DNA from: Craspedostauros australis
Taxonomy: Eukaryota > Bacillariophyta > Bacillariophyceae > Mastogloiales > Achnanthaceae
Direction: 5' to 3'
Assembly (NCBI GenBank): GCA_026770025.1
Contig: JAMXDE010000024.1
Location: 372,001 to 436,000, forward strand
DNA: 64,000 nt
Positions within the stretch are counted from its first letter, which is position 1. Every line of letters starts with the position of its first letter. A model generated the notes under the pieces. The model did no database searches. It was not told the DNA's origin and was given only the letters and a program-made list of their open reading frames with translations. Below, piece after piece: positions 52,533-63,795 of this stretch. A program made the translations under genes and the position numbers.

Positions 52533-52959
52533 TCAGATTCGATCTTTCTGATCCACCATAAGGGTCGCCAGGTCTCTGATCGTGGCAGCCTGCATCCTTT
52601 CAGACTCTTTCTGAATCTTGTACCCGAAAAGAGCTGTTGGCTCATGCGTATGGTATTCATCAGAATTGCTGTTGATACTCGTAGGATGATAGATCATCAT
52701 GTCCGATCTTCTCCATTGCGGCTCGCATCCCAGTGAGACACCACGCCGCGACAATTGTATAATACTGCGCTGTCTCGTCCTTTCACATTGTTACGAGGGT
52801 ATCTGCCACATAGCTCGTATCCGGTGCCATTGGGAGCGGCAAACAAGTGCCTGTTCAGGATTTTTGGCACGAACCTCGCGATTGACAATGATCCTAATCC
52901 TGCTAGTGTCGTAGTCGTACAACGACAGGGTGCTCAGATTGTACCATTCTGCCCCATAC
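52533..52959 (-). pseudogene. Exon-like block with premature TAA (possible decayed gene)
   Basis: On the minus strand a good acceptor (TTGTTGCGTTTTTGCAG, ending at 52960) opens a frame containing YGAEWYNLSTLSLYDYD, IIVNREVRAKNPEQALVCR and SQWHRIRAMWQ. It then meets TAA at 52791-52793 and continues in the same frame with PQWRRSDMMIYHP, DEYHTHEPTALFGYKI and KESERMQAA to a TGA at 52533. The amino-acid texture is that of a folded protein on both sides of the stop, in one frame. Family not recognised, and upstream exons not found. Confidence 0.3.
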
Positions 52960-53465
52960 CTGCAAAAACGCAACAAGACAAGCACGCTCCTGAGTTCGAA
53001 GATGCAAAGCGATAGTGGCGTCACAACCTCGATTTCTGCTCCAGAAAGGAAGGACACAAATGAAGTTGGGACCGCAAGAAGAGACATTCGCCAAGACGTC
53101 CAGGGACCGTTTTACTTGTTTGGATGCGGGAACCGGGCACGGCATGCTGATGAGATGCAGAGGAATGTCGGGTTTGAGCCATCGCATGGGTGGATGTGCG
53201 CATGATACGAGCAAGGACGGAGTGAGTGATGTATTCTTATATTATATAATATTATATATTGCTTGAATGCACTACATTGAATAGTATTGTGGAAGGTTCA
53301 ATCCTGCGAAACTGAAGGTATTCGAGCAGCCTTTCTATCCATCGTTCGAGCATGCTTCTGATTCGCTCACATCAGTGGGATCGGCAACAGTCCACTTCAT
53401 CATCCTTGTTCTTCTTTTGTTGACGAGATGCTGTGCGTGTGCGTCGCGATGCGCCATGCTCCAGT

Positions 53466-54314
53466 TCACATTGAGGGCTTGTAGCAGGACATGATCAGTG
53501 AACGCAAAAAGGCAAAGAACGAGAATGATGGCTGCTGCGCAACGAAACCAACTGCCGGTTCTTCCTTCTCATGGATGACGGTCATGGAATTGGTCTCGGG
53601 TTCCGCCAGGTTGGGCTTGACCGGCTGTTGCCTCTTGGCATGAAAGTCAGGATACACCTCATCCGTGCTGGCCAGGGAAGTCGGCTTGCGAGGCTTGCGA
53701 CGACGGTACCGCCGCGTGGGTGGCACACTCTTGCTGCGATGCTTCGTCGGTGACTTGCCTCCAAGACGCACAAAGGTCTTGCGCGTCGTGCTGCGTCCGC
53801 GAGAATACTTGGACTTGCGCATGGGGCTCTGCGCTCGTTTGTTCTTGACACGCCGCGGCGACGATTGCCTCGTTCTTCTGGGCGACGCGGAACGTTGCTT
53901 TTTGCTGGCCTTGTTCGACTTGGATTTGCCCTTCTTGGAAAACAGCGACGTGCGCTCCATGGATTTCGCAGTTGCCCTTCGCGCCGGCGATGTGCTCTTC
54001 CTTTTGCCCGCTAATCTCATGCGCAGCCCCGAGTCGGAACCATCTCGTGCTTCTGAGGTCACGGTGGCTCTGGTGGAGGCTCTTCCCGAGCGGTTTTCGG
54101 TCAGGATCGTCGCCTCATCCGCAATCGATGCCTTGGAGGCGGATGCAACGGACTTGGATGTATGGGCAATAACTTCCGTGCCATCCCCGTCCTCATCGGT
54201 CTCCGTCGTCTGCGGATGGATGACCATGAAGCTTCTGGGCTGTTGCACAGTCGTGCGGCCTCTGCCAAACAACCTCATTGCGTCTGCAGCTCCACAGTCG
54301 CGATGCTTTCCCAA
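53466..54314 (-). CDS. Hypothetical basic Ser/Arg/Lys-rich protein (282 aa)
   Basis: Single exon, ATG 54314 to TGA. The central region (about 105-220) is very basic with many SPRR, SPAR and KSKS motifs, as in nucleic-acid-binding or silica-associated basic proteins. There is no signal peptide, so secretion is not indicated. The C-terminus is hydrophobic with a Cys (FSFFAFLRSLIMSCYKPSM), which could anchor it to a membrane. No domain is recognised. The length and continuous frame against a basic codon bias support a gene, but only moderately. Confidence 0.6.
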   Translation of the reverse strand: MGKHRDCGAADAMRLFGRGRTTVQQPRSFMVIHPQTTETDEDGDGTEVIAHTSKSVASASKASIADEATILTENRSGRASTRATVTSEARDGSDSGLRMRLAGKRKSTSPARRATAKSMERTSLFSKKGKSKSNKASKKQRSASPRRTRQSSPRRVKNKRAQSPMRKSKYSRGRSTTRKTFVRLGGKSPTKHRSKSVPPTRRYRRRKPRKPTSLASTDEVYPDFHAKRQQPVKPNLAEPETNSMTVIHEKEEPAVGFVAQQPSFSFFAFLRSLIMSCYKPSM

Positions 54315-56505
54315 TTGCCTTGCACCCCGCCTCGGTTGCTTGATGTCTCTGTTCGATCTCTCTGTGTGCGTGCGCCTTCCTCTTCTACTTCTACTTCGTC
54401 TTCGCTTGTTCTGTTGTGGCTCCTCTTTGGTAATGCCTCATTTGATCAATAGATCAATTGGTCAATCAATCGATCAATCAATCGTTGACTTCGATCAAAC
54501 TGATATCTAATGCTGAAGGACTGATCACACGCGTGCGCCCTCGTTTCGCTCGTCACGCCATACTATACCTTGCCATGTGTTGTGTTCACGCCACACGATG
54601 TGACGAGATGTCATGTTCCCTCCGCTTCAAATTGTGTTGTGGAATGTCATGGCAGGCGTGATGCTCGGACACGATTATCGCTCGTCGTCCTATCCAAACT
54701 GAAACATACGTTAAGTTTACGTTATATTATGTGCAATGTTGCATGTGTCTCGCATCGACGATTCAACGTCAGGAAACGCCTGATTTGGACTTCTCCGAGA
54801 AGATACCGTTTTGTGTCAACTTCTCCGATCGTGTTCGGTTTGCTCTCTCTTGTTTCGACAAAACGAGTTCTCTTGCGCACATGTTCCGTACTGCTACGAC
54901 CTCCAGGTCGCAGTTGATGCACTCACGATAACACTAGTTGTGGAGTGTTTTTTGAGTTTTACTCGTGATGAGTCGTGATAAAGTAGACTAAATTAGAGCA
55001 CACCCAAAACCATCCAAACAACTGCTTATGATGTTATATCTCAACAACGCACCATTTAAAATTAAAACTAGACAGTTCATTCGGACGCTTGGCTATCGTT
55101 TATTCTGAATATCTTAGTTAAATTTGTATGAACTTTATTTTTAATGTCGTTTTGGCTTGCTGTCTGTCAGGTGGTGGGTGCAAAAAATTCTCGATGGCAC
55201 CATGCTGCCCTACCTTCACCACCCATGATCATCATTATCATCCCTGGCATTTTCACAATCTGCGCACCACACTGGCTCCGGATACCCCCCATCTATCCAC
55301 TCCATGAAGATCCTGCGCAGATAGCCGCATCTCATACTCCAAACTGTCCCTGCACTGAAACGCAGAATTTTCGAACACCCGATTCCGACACGGATGCCGT
55401 TCGGATTTGGATCCGTATCTCGTCGATACGATCCTTGCAGCTCCTTCACATGCCCCTCATGCGTTCCCACATTCTCTGGCGACACACTGATGTGTTCAGA
55501 ATGGGTGGGGCGCTCATACCTCCAAAGGTGCACCTCCATGTGATGATGCCATCATGATGTTTTTCCGACACCCAAAAAAATCCCTTTCGTGTGCATCCCA
55601 GGCTGCAGCCTCTTCCAGACCGTATCTGCGCAGGATACTTCGCCATGGCCATCTTGAGTTGATTCCTAACACATCTTGAATGGGTGGTTTGGCGATATGG
55701 GTGACTTTTCAATGGCACCCATCACCAGCGAAGTCACGTGATGTGTCCGCCGCCACCCGCCAAAAAACTCTTGCCCGCCACTTGTTTCTTGCGGAGGGCA
55801 CCTTCCAGGCCACCCCCGACCCTAAAACTTCGTGTGCATCTTCACCGTATCCTCTTGGATACGTCTTGCCCATCCATGGTCGTTGGAATGGCCTGTGCAT
55901 TCCAGGCAGAGACCATATCCAATGAGCATATTTTCCTCCGAATCGTGTCATGTGCGCGTGGGCCTGCCACGGCCCCAAATAAGCCAAGATGACATCCCGC
56001 TCTCGCTCATCCACCAAACTTTCCATGGCGGTTCCGCCTATGCCCTCAGATCTTGCACTGGACCGCTGGTTGTGGCAGTGCCGTCGATGCCATTCGACAG
56101 CGCTTGTGGAGTTTTGTTGTGTTTCTCCATTGTCGTGTTGTTGTGTTGTGTTTGGTGTTCTCAAACAGTTTTTGCTGTTGGGGGCCATGGAGATTAACCA
56201 CAATTCTACCAAATGCGCCCATCAATGAGAACACTTTGCGAGTCCCGAATTGCACCTCCATTCCACAACGACACAGCGAAGGCACAAAATCCTCCTCACA
56301 AAATGGACAACGGAAACATTGCGCATCTGCGACGAGCTGCTGTTGATTCTCTGCTGCTTGTAGTCATAGCTTACACAGAATGTAGAATGACTGTGACCTT
56401 CCCACAAAGGAAAGAGTGGATGGTACAAGGCACCTTGTGACCATCCTCCTGTGTTGTTCATGCCGTTCTGTGGTGCGCTGCGCCGTGCTGCGCGTCAATG
56501 ACTGG

Positions 56506-56580
56506 TGCTGTGCTGTGCTGTGCTGTGCTGTGCTGTGCTGTGCTGTGCTGTGCTGTGCTGTGCTGTGCTGTGCTGTGCTG
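56506..56580. repeat. Microsatellite (TGCTG)15
   Basis: Fifteen uninterrupted TGCTG units. Confidence 0.98.
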
Positions 56581-56870
56581 TTCTCCTTGTGTGCCTGGTG
56601 TGCGTCGCGACCAGCCAATCTCGTACAATCAGCTTGCAACCTCTATTGACACACAGCTAGTATTCACCATGAGTTCCCTTGTTGTTAGACCATGTGTGCT
56701 GAATCAATCCAATCGTTGTTCGAGTTTTGAGTCCTTTGTGTCAGTCACACTTCGTTTCGAAAGATCCAAGAAAACTACTCGATAGAATTCGGAAAATGTG
56801 ATGCGGGTTTCAGACCCAAGACAAAATTAGGAAGATGATCCAAGAGGATCAAAGAGACTCTATTAGACCT

Positions 56871-56898
56871 CCAAACATGTGTCATTGCACATGTTTGG
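56871..56898. other. Perfect 11-bp inverted repeat (hairpin)
   Basis: CCAAACATGTG, six-base loop TCATTG, CACATGTTTGG. It lies about 270 bp upstream of the transposase ATG; it could be a protein-binding palindrome or a transposon scar. Confidence 0.8.
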
Positions 56899-57166
56899 AC
56901 ACAGATACACTAATTAGCAAGAGTAACCAGAAGTTTGGCATGGTTACAACACGATGGACAATGGTGAATAGCACCATTAGTGGAGCCAAGAAGTAGAAAA
57001 CAGGAAGATGATGAGCTCTTATTGATGAGCTCATAATCTCAACAAACTTAACTTTGTAAACCATCACTTCAAACAAGCACACACAATAACACAGTTCTAT
57101 CAACCTTCACCAACATTGGACGTAGTTGTATCATCCCGCAACCACTGAACTCTTCACCTCGCAAGC

Positions 57167-59713
57167 ATGCTGCGCGCTGGTGACTGTGTGAAGGTGGCAT
57201 CCCACCAGAGCTCAAGCGGCAGGGTCCATGACCTGGGCGTATGTCATGTTGAGTTTGCAATGAAGCAGACCACGGACGGCGCTACAGTCAAACGCAATGG
57301 GCCTCTTGCACCAGGAGAGGTGGCAATGGTCATGGTGACCCCAGTGATGGGGCAGAGCCGAATGTATGTTGTTCGCGAGGATCTGTGCACACCACACAGC
57401 CTCGCTACCTTCGCACGGACTCGCACTGCTGGAGGCCTTGCTAAGCCTTCCCTCCTTTCTCCCCAGCATCACTCCGTCGCTGCCACGCGTGTCAACAACA
57501 AGGCTAAGCCCCCCACACCATCCCCAACTACCACAGAATCGCAAGAAGCCAAAATCGCCGCTTTTCTCGAGGTCTCGCGGCGTCAGAAAGCAACAGCAAT
57601 CGCCCAGCTCACGAACCAGATGAAGAAAGGCGCGAAAACAAAAGGATGGTTGCGAAAGGATGGAGGGCATAGTATTGCTAAGCCTGGTAATCTTAGCAAG
57701 CGCCTTGACAAAGAAGACAATCGGAACTACACTGTTCTCTATTTCAATTTGGGTGGGATTCCTGAACATGCAGAGTTGATCGCCCATGCATGGGGTATCA
57801 ACCGCACCACAGTGGGGCGCAACATTGTGAAATTCCAAACGGAGACGGTCGAATGCAAGAAGCGAAGTGACGCAGGCAGCAGCATCTTCACCTGCCCCAT
57901 CAAGCAACGACAGTACTTCACGCAGCGCGCAGCCTTTGAGAAACAACTACGTCTTCGACATCCAGAGCAACAGTTCAAGAACGACGAAATTGCTTCTGCC
58001 TATGCCTCTGCTTCGCCGGAAGAGCTGGCATCCGCAAAAGTGCTGGCTGATTTGTGGTTGGAGCGTGGTCCCTTCCTGCAATTTGAGCTCCAGGATGTGT
58101 TGCGACGGTGCAATGGCGCAATCTCGTGGGACAGAATTGCATGGAAACTGGCAGGCAGCGGAAACCCGCAAGTCGTTGGTCCGAAGTGTATTCGCAAATT
58201 CGTCATGGGATTGGAAGGCAGTGAGTACCGTTCTACAACAATACTCCCTCTGATCAATGGCACCACTACAGCAAAGCGCGACATCTGGGCTCAGGACTTC
58301 TGTGTGTTCTGGGAATCAGCTGAGCTGTTTGAGAATACGCAAGTTGTCCTTGTCCACATGGACGAAAAGTGGTTCTACTCCATTGTCGCTCGCATGCATC
58401 TGAAACATGTGCCCCAGATGGGAGTTAAGCCTGTGAAGCAGACTGTGCATCACAAGTGTCACATTGACAAGACCATGGCAATTGCATCAACAGCATTTGC
58501 CCCAACAAATAACTGTTTTGCGAAAGGAGGAAAGGCGTATAAGGTGAACTTCGAACGTGTTGGGCGCATGGTCCGAGCGCAGAAGACCACGTACAAGCGA
58601 ACTTGGGTCTCGCCAACCAAGTACAAGCACCTTCCTGATCCCGAGAAAATCTCTCGCAAGAAGGGTGAACTGTACTTCCAACCACTGGAAATCACGGGCA
58701 GCAAGGAAACAGATGGTCATCGTGTTAAGCCCAAGCCGAAGTACAGCCTCAAGAAATTCTTCCGCGAAAAAGAACTCCCCGCACTGGATTCGCTCGCCAG
58801 CAAAATCAAGGCCGAAACCGGAAAGAACGTGGTGATTCGGTACCAGATGGATGGCGCAGGGCCACACAGAGACACGGAGCTACTTAGATTCATCAACAAG
58901 GAGTTCGACAGTCGCGGATGGCACTTACAACTGCAACCACCAAATTCTCCCATCACGAATGTGAAAGACGATGCGATATTCCCAGCGATGTCAAAACACG
59001 TGTCAGTGTATCAAGGTGAACACCATGGAAGCCGATTGCTTACCACTGAGGCATTGTGGAATGCTTGTGGAACCTGTTGGAAACAATTCAAGCTGGACAA
59101 GGTGGCTAGCGCGTATGTTCGCCACCATCAGATTGCCTACGCAATTTGTGCTGCAAAAGGAGGTGACGAATTTGTGACGGAGCGCAAGGGACTGCACATG
59201 AATGTGCGGAAACAAACGTCCACGGAATTCGACAAAGAGGGCAACAAGATCGGCGTTACCGTGTCTCACACGGACTTCGTGTTGGAGGAGGATGAGGCTA
59301 CCCGCGCGACCACCAACAAACCAACTGCAACAGACAACAAAGGCAAATCAGCTGACTTCAAATACGCCAAGCCCGACATCAAAGGTATGTACGATGATGC
59401 GCTCAAGGTGATGGCTGTCAGTGGACTGCAGTGCCTGAAAACGAATCTGCCAACAACCAGCAGCCTCATTCCGTTGCTGGAGAAGCAAATCGTTGCGACA
59501 ACCAGAGCCAACGAGGAGGCTGAGCAACAGAAGAAAGACGAGAAGAGAAAGAAGCAACCCAGCAAGAGCAAAGCCGACATCATTGAGCCTTGCAACAACA
59601 ACAGCAAAGCCAAAGCAGCACCCACCATGAACACATTCGAAGTGGCCATGTTCGTTGGCAAGGACGAGCATCACAGCAAAGCAGAGCAGGATACCAACAC
59701 AGCAGAGATGTAG
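57167..59713 (+). CDS. Tc1/mariner-type (plant MLE-like) transposase, intact ORF (848 aa)
   Basis: Single exon, ATG to TAG. Residues 1-180 are variable. A DNA-binding region with helix-turn-helix look follows (IPEHAELIAHAWGINRTTVG, about 203-222). The DDE/D catalytic core starts with VVLVHMDEKWFYS (Asp399), as in plant mariner-like elements (HIDEKWF). Next come HHKCHIDKTMAIA, YQMDGAGPH (Asp562) and QPPNSPITNVKDD (Asp601 or Asp602). Asp562-Asp601 spacing is 38 residues, or 39 if Asp602 is used, close to the DD39D plant type. The usual SPD is SPI here. The protein is longer than typical (about 500 aa), through N-terminal and 470-550 insertions and a Lys/Gln-rich tail. It could be an active element or a domesticated gene; no terminal inverted repeats were found. 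Confidence 0.83.
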   Translation: MLRAGDCVKVASHQSSSGRVHDLGVCHVEFAMKQTTDGATVKRNGPLAPGEVAMVMVTPVMGQSRMYVVREDLCTPHSLATFARTRTAGGLAKPSLLSPQHHSVAATRVNNKAKPPTPSPTTTESQEAKIAAFLEVSRRQKATAIAQLTNQMKKGAKTKGWLRKDGGHSIAKPGNLSKRLDKEDNRNYTVLYFNLGGIPEHAELIAHAWGINRTTVGRNIVKFQTETVECKKRSDAGSSIFTCPIKQRQYFTQRAAFEKQLRLRHPEQQFKNDEIASAYASASPEELASAKVLADLWLERGPFLQFELQDVLRRCNGAISWDRIAWKLAGSGNPQVVGPKCIRKFVMGLEGSEYRSTTILPLINGTTTAKRDIWAQDFCVFWESAELFENTQVVLVHMDEKWFYSIVARMHLKHVPQMGVKPVKQTVHHKCHIDKTMAIASTAFAPTNNCFAKGGKAYKVNFERVGRMVRAQKTTYKRTWVSPTKYKHLPDPEKISRKKGELYFQPLEITGSKETDGHRVKPKPKYSLKKFFREKELPALDSLASKIKAETGKNVVIRYQMDGAGPHRDTELLRFINKEFDSRGWHLQLQPPNSPITNVKDDAIFPAMSKHVSVYQGEHHGSRLLTTEALWNACGTCWKQFKLDKVASAYVRHHQIAYAICAAKGGDEFVTERKGLHMNVRKQTSTEFDKEGNKIGVTVSHTDFVLEEDEATRATTNKPTATDNKGKSADFKYAKPDIKGMYDDALKVMAVSGLQCLKTNLPTTSSLIPLLEKQIVATTRANEEAEQQKKDEKRKKQPSKSKADIIEPCNNNSKAKAAPTMNTFEVAMFVGKDEHHSKAEQDTNTAEM

Positions 59714-61072
59714 CTGCAAATCAAAGTAGTAGTATTATATGTTATAGGCACACCTGTGATTGGAGTGCCTGTGTGCACATCGTCTGTTTGATGGCATGGA
59801 GGATTGTGATGTGTGATGTGTGATGTGTGGTGTGTGGTGTGGTGTGGTGTGGTGTGGTGTGGTGTGGTGTGGTGTGGTGTGGTGTGGTGTGGTGTGGTGT
59901 GTGATGTTTGTTTTGTGTTTTGTGACGAGTGGTGTGAATTGTGTGACGCGGACCGTATTTTTGTGTCGTGAATGGTGTGCGTCGTGGAGCCATCGCGTCG
60001 TGGAGCCGGCACGTTGTGTTGTGCCGTTCTGGTCGGAAAATTTCCATCCGAACCACACACAAAAACGCTCCAAGGCCTCAACTGCGTCGATCGGAGCGCC
60101 AGCACAATCGGTGTGTGTCGCACAAACCAATCGAATGGCAAAGCCTCCTCTTGGTTGGTACCGCACTCGTACATCTGTACCACATCGTGCCATGCCAGTA
60201 TTCCGCTTTCTCTTCATCACACATGTGCAACCCTCGCGATCGTTGCTGCCATCAAGTCCAAGCGTCTGTACTCGTCACTGGAGCACCAACGATGCATCCT
60301 CTGATCATTCATCTCTGCTCGTGCCCTGCCGACGGCGCTGCCACTAGCACAATCGTCATGTATTGGTAGAGTAGAGTAGAGTAGAGCGCAACGAATCCAC
60401 ACCATACCATGCTCATATGCTATACTATGCTATGTTGTGATGTGCTAGTGCAGCTCCTATAATATGTTACATTCGATGAGCTATTCCGTCGTCTGCGTGC
60501 TGAAGACGAACACGCAGGACGCCCCCTTCTGCAGATACAGACGTTCTGGGTAACCAAACGTGGCATCACCGAGTCTTCGTTTTAGTTCGCACATAACGTT
60601 TCCTCGCTGAGCTGGCCTCGAACAAGACAAGTTTAGAATACTCGACGAGTTGTACGACAAGAACGCAAGTGCACTCGTATGGATGTCTGGACGGAGTGGT
60701 TGAAACTGTAGTCAAGTTGTGTGGTTCATCTTCGGATATGCTCCCTTGAAGTCATGGGCAAAGGTACCATATCATACTATACTAGCACATGGAAGTACGA
60801 GAATGCACAACTGGCAAGGCGCAGCACAGCACAGGATGCAAACGATTGTTCCATGACTGTATTGTAACATGTATTCTATTCTTCGATCATCGTGCCATAT
60901 GCAACGATGGAGTTGAGTTGAGCCATTCGTTCTGAATATGGATCGCATCCATGCTGTCTTGCCGCTGCGGAAGATGCGACCGTATGAGCATGGGCGTACA
61001 TGTGGATACGTCGTGATGTTTGTACTCCCACTCCTGTTCGCGCCCTGAGAGTGCGGTCAGCCATTTCATTTT
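59714..61072. other. Intergenic, 3' flank of transposase
   Basis: Contains the GGTGT microsatellite, a TAGAG run near 60367-60386 and no supported gene. Confidence 0.5.
59836..59900. repeat. Microsatellite (GGTGT)13
   Basis: Thirteen GGTGT units, preceded by degenerate TGATGTG copies from 59807. Confidence 0.95.
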
Positions 61073-63795
61073 TCAAGAGCATGCATCGTTATTTTGTCCA
61101 GGGCAGTCGTTGGATGGGCTGTCGATGGTGTAGGTCCAGCCAGGAGAGCCGCTGCACATGTCTGTCGCCATGCAGTCCTGACAGTTGCTTGGAGCCGCGC
61201 AGGTGTTCGCCGCCACGACCAGATCATCAACCGCCAAGTTGGAGTTTGCAACACCGTTACAGCTGTCTTGTGACAAGCATGTGCCACTGCCAATGGTGAT
61301 ACAACCGAGAGTCTTGAACGGGCCAGCGTGAACATTCTGACTAGCGCGTTGTCCCTCACAAGCGTTCATCCCCACGTCGATGTTGGCAAGCGTAGGTGTG
61401 GCGATACTGGGAGACTGGTCGGCGCAAATTCCAAGGCCTTTGCAGCCGTCCCCGCCATTTCATCCTGCGTGTTGGGTCCAGATGTTACCATAGATGTTCT
61501 GCCCAAGATTCTCGCAGCTGTTTGTGCTAGTTCATGCGGCTGGCCCGATGATCTGGTAGCCAATGGTGGCCGTGGCACTGGGAGGGCTGGAAAAAGATCC
61601 AAGATTCTTGCAGGATTTTGGTCCCAGACAGCTGCTGAGGATGATGGCATCCTTCGAAACCTCTTCGCAGGAACTATCACTTGCACATGAGTCCAGGGTG
61701 ATGATGATGTCGCCCCTGAGAGTCCAACCAAGAGTTCCTCAGCGGCAGGCCCCGCCCACAGCACCGCATCTCGTGGATAGGCTTGCGGCGTTCGCAGTGA
61801 GAAGGATGCCATCGCCTTCGAGAGCAGTGAGGATGGCTGCGATTGCTTGGGGGTCATTCTTGATGCGATCAAATCGTACCTGCGCCTGTTGCTGCGACGT
61901 CCGGCTGCCTTGGTCGTCATCGCATCCGAAGATGCTTTTCACGAACCTGTCCTTGTTCGTTGGGAGAGACTCGTTGTCGTTGACGAATTGTGCGCATGTG
62001 CCCACATCATCATCGCAGAGGACGACTTGTCTGGAGGTGAAGCCCGCAGTAACCTCCCCAGCCTCATTCAAGCAAAGGGTCTGCAGGGTGGTCTTGTTGA
62101 TGGTTGGGGAGTTTGTTGGAACAAAAGTTGACAGATCGGATGGCTGCTCTGTCGGAATCATCATTTGGGTATCGCTTGTCAGCGGAGAAGGGGGCGAAAG
62201 TTGGGCAATCTGTTGGGCGTTGGTCTTTGTTGATGCAGAATTGATCGACCCTTTTCACTGGTTGGGTCGCCATCGACGTCTTTGGGGCAGGCGACGGCAG
62301 CATCGTAGATAATGAAGACTTTGTCGCTGTCGCAGTTGGTTTTTGTCATGCATTCGTAGCATGCGCCGCTGCTGTCACAGCCATAGTCTGGCACAATGAT
62401 GTCAGTTGTCACTGAGTCACCGAATCCCAATCCCGGGCAAGCGTAGGCTGCGGCGCAGGCATTGTCGCCGATGCTCAAGCTGCCCTGAATCTTCGCAGGT
62501 GATGGCAACGATGTGCATGTGCAGTCGTAGTAACCGCTCGCATGTGCTGCGGTGCATGCATATTCACCAAGGCATGCGTTGAACCCAATTCTGACGTGGC
62601 TCTGGGAACGGCTGGGCCCGTACTGTTCAACGCGGTAGCCAACGCTCGCACAGGCGTAGGGTCCAACGCAGGCGCCGCTTTGTATGATGGCGTCTCTGTA
62701 GGAGTATGTGCCAGCAAGGACGCAGGAAAGATAATCAGTGCAGGCCAGTTGACCAATGAAGGTGACACCGTATGTTGGGTGAGGACCATAGCAATTGGAA
62801 ACATAAAGAGAGTTCATGCCGGCGCATACCCCTTTGCTGGTACAGGATGAAGCCAGGACCAATGTGTTTCGTCCCATCCTGTCGCAAGATCCAGACCCAA
62901 TGCAGGCAGTGGTGGCAATGGTCATGAAACTGTAACCGTCGGCGCTGGTACAGTGATACTTCTCTGCACAGCTTGGAGCCCCAGCGTCCTGGCACATGTA
63001 GTAGATGTCCTCGCCACCAAGAGCTGTGAGCAGAGTGGTGCCGGCGGCGGACAATAGCTTCAGCTCCTCAGCTAGCAAGGGGCTGGACGCATATCGGTTG
63101 AATAGCTTGTGCGCATCCCCCTTGGTCAAGAGGCCAGCGCATGCAAAGTAATTCTGCAATCCTGGTGTGCTTCGAACAGCAGTGACGGCCTTGCGGTACG
63201 ATGTCTTGGATGGATTGCAGATGATGGTCTTCGGCTCGGATGCCTCCGGCGGAAAGCATGGCGGCGCAACATCTGGCTCGCAGGCCACGGAGATGCTGGA
63301 ATCAAATGCAAACGAGATGGTTGTCGGTGCAGATGTAGGCCCTGATGTCGGCATGCTGGTTGCTCCGCCTGTTGGCTGGTCAGTCGGTGATGAGGTAGGC
63401 CTCAGGGTTGGATTGCTGGTCGGCAAGGCAACTGGCCGCCCAGTTGGCCTTGAAGTTGGTGCCCCAGTTGGTGGCAAGGTTGGTGTAGAAGTCGGTGTTG
63501 TCGTCATTATTCAGGCCAACGCAGTTGGTGCCAATGTAGGAGAGCTGGTAGGCGAACTGGTTGGTGCCACACTGGGATTGCTGCTTGGATTGTTGGACGG
63601 TGCTCCCGTCTGTTTGTTACCCTTGACGTTCTTTGGAATGAAACCACCGTCGCCCTTCAGCAGTCTGGTTGCCTGCATCGCAACATGAAGTTCGTTGGTT
63701 GGGTCAATCAATCTATGGCCGCGAAGGATGGCATCGATCGTCTTGCATTCGGCGAGCAAGATCGCCGTGATGGTAACTGCCTTGAAGTTGAGCAT
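61073..63795 (-). pseudogene. Secreted Pro-Thr-rich, Cys-rich two-module protein, broken by four TGA codons and a frame change
   Basis: The gene starts at ATG 63795 with a signal peptide (MLNFKAVTITAILLAECKTI). A Pro/Thr/Ser linker (PTSSPT type) runs through a TGA at 63511-63513 in the same frame and continues. Module 1 is Cys-rich (CEPDVAPPC, YFACAGLLTKGDAHKL, then repeats of the form GxxxCxxxGxC, to about 62290). The frame then changes in 62290-62170. A second Pro/Thr linker and module 2 follow (TLQTLCLNEAG, CLGPKSCKNLG, CENLGQNIYGN, GCKGLGICADQ), with TGA at 61739, 61532 and 61460, before the final TGA at 61073. The modules look paralogous: each opens with a helical region and then repeats a Cys-Gly-Leu-Gly pattern. 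Pro-Thr linkers of this kind are common in secreted diatom proteins. An intact, spliced version or sequencing error at the frame change cannot be excluded. Confidence 0.7.

Larger units (their letters stand above)
54315..57166. other. 2.9-kb intergenic region with coding-like remnants
   Basis: 54940-55150 is AT-rich. Between 55200 and 56010 the minus strand has coding-like stretches in shifting frames (for example YAHWIWSLPGMHRPFQRPW) with internal similarity between about 55590-55620 and 55850-55930. It looks like a degraded repeat-bearing gene or element. The right part holds a TGCTG microsatellite and a perfect hairpin. Confidence 0.4.

Noticed and set aside
61460-63513. Selenocysteine reading of the four in-frame TGA codons in the secreted Cys-rich gene
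   Set aside because: The codons sit in variable or linker contexts, TGA also stops several intact genes here, and a frame change is present as well; decay is simpler.
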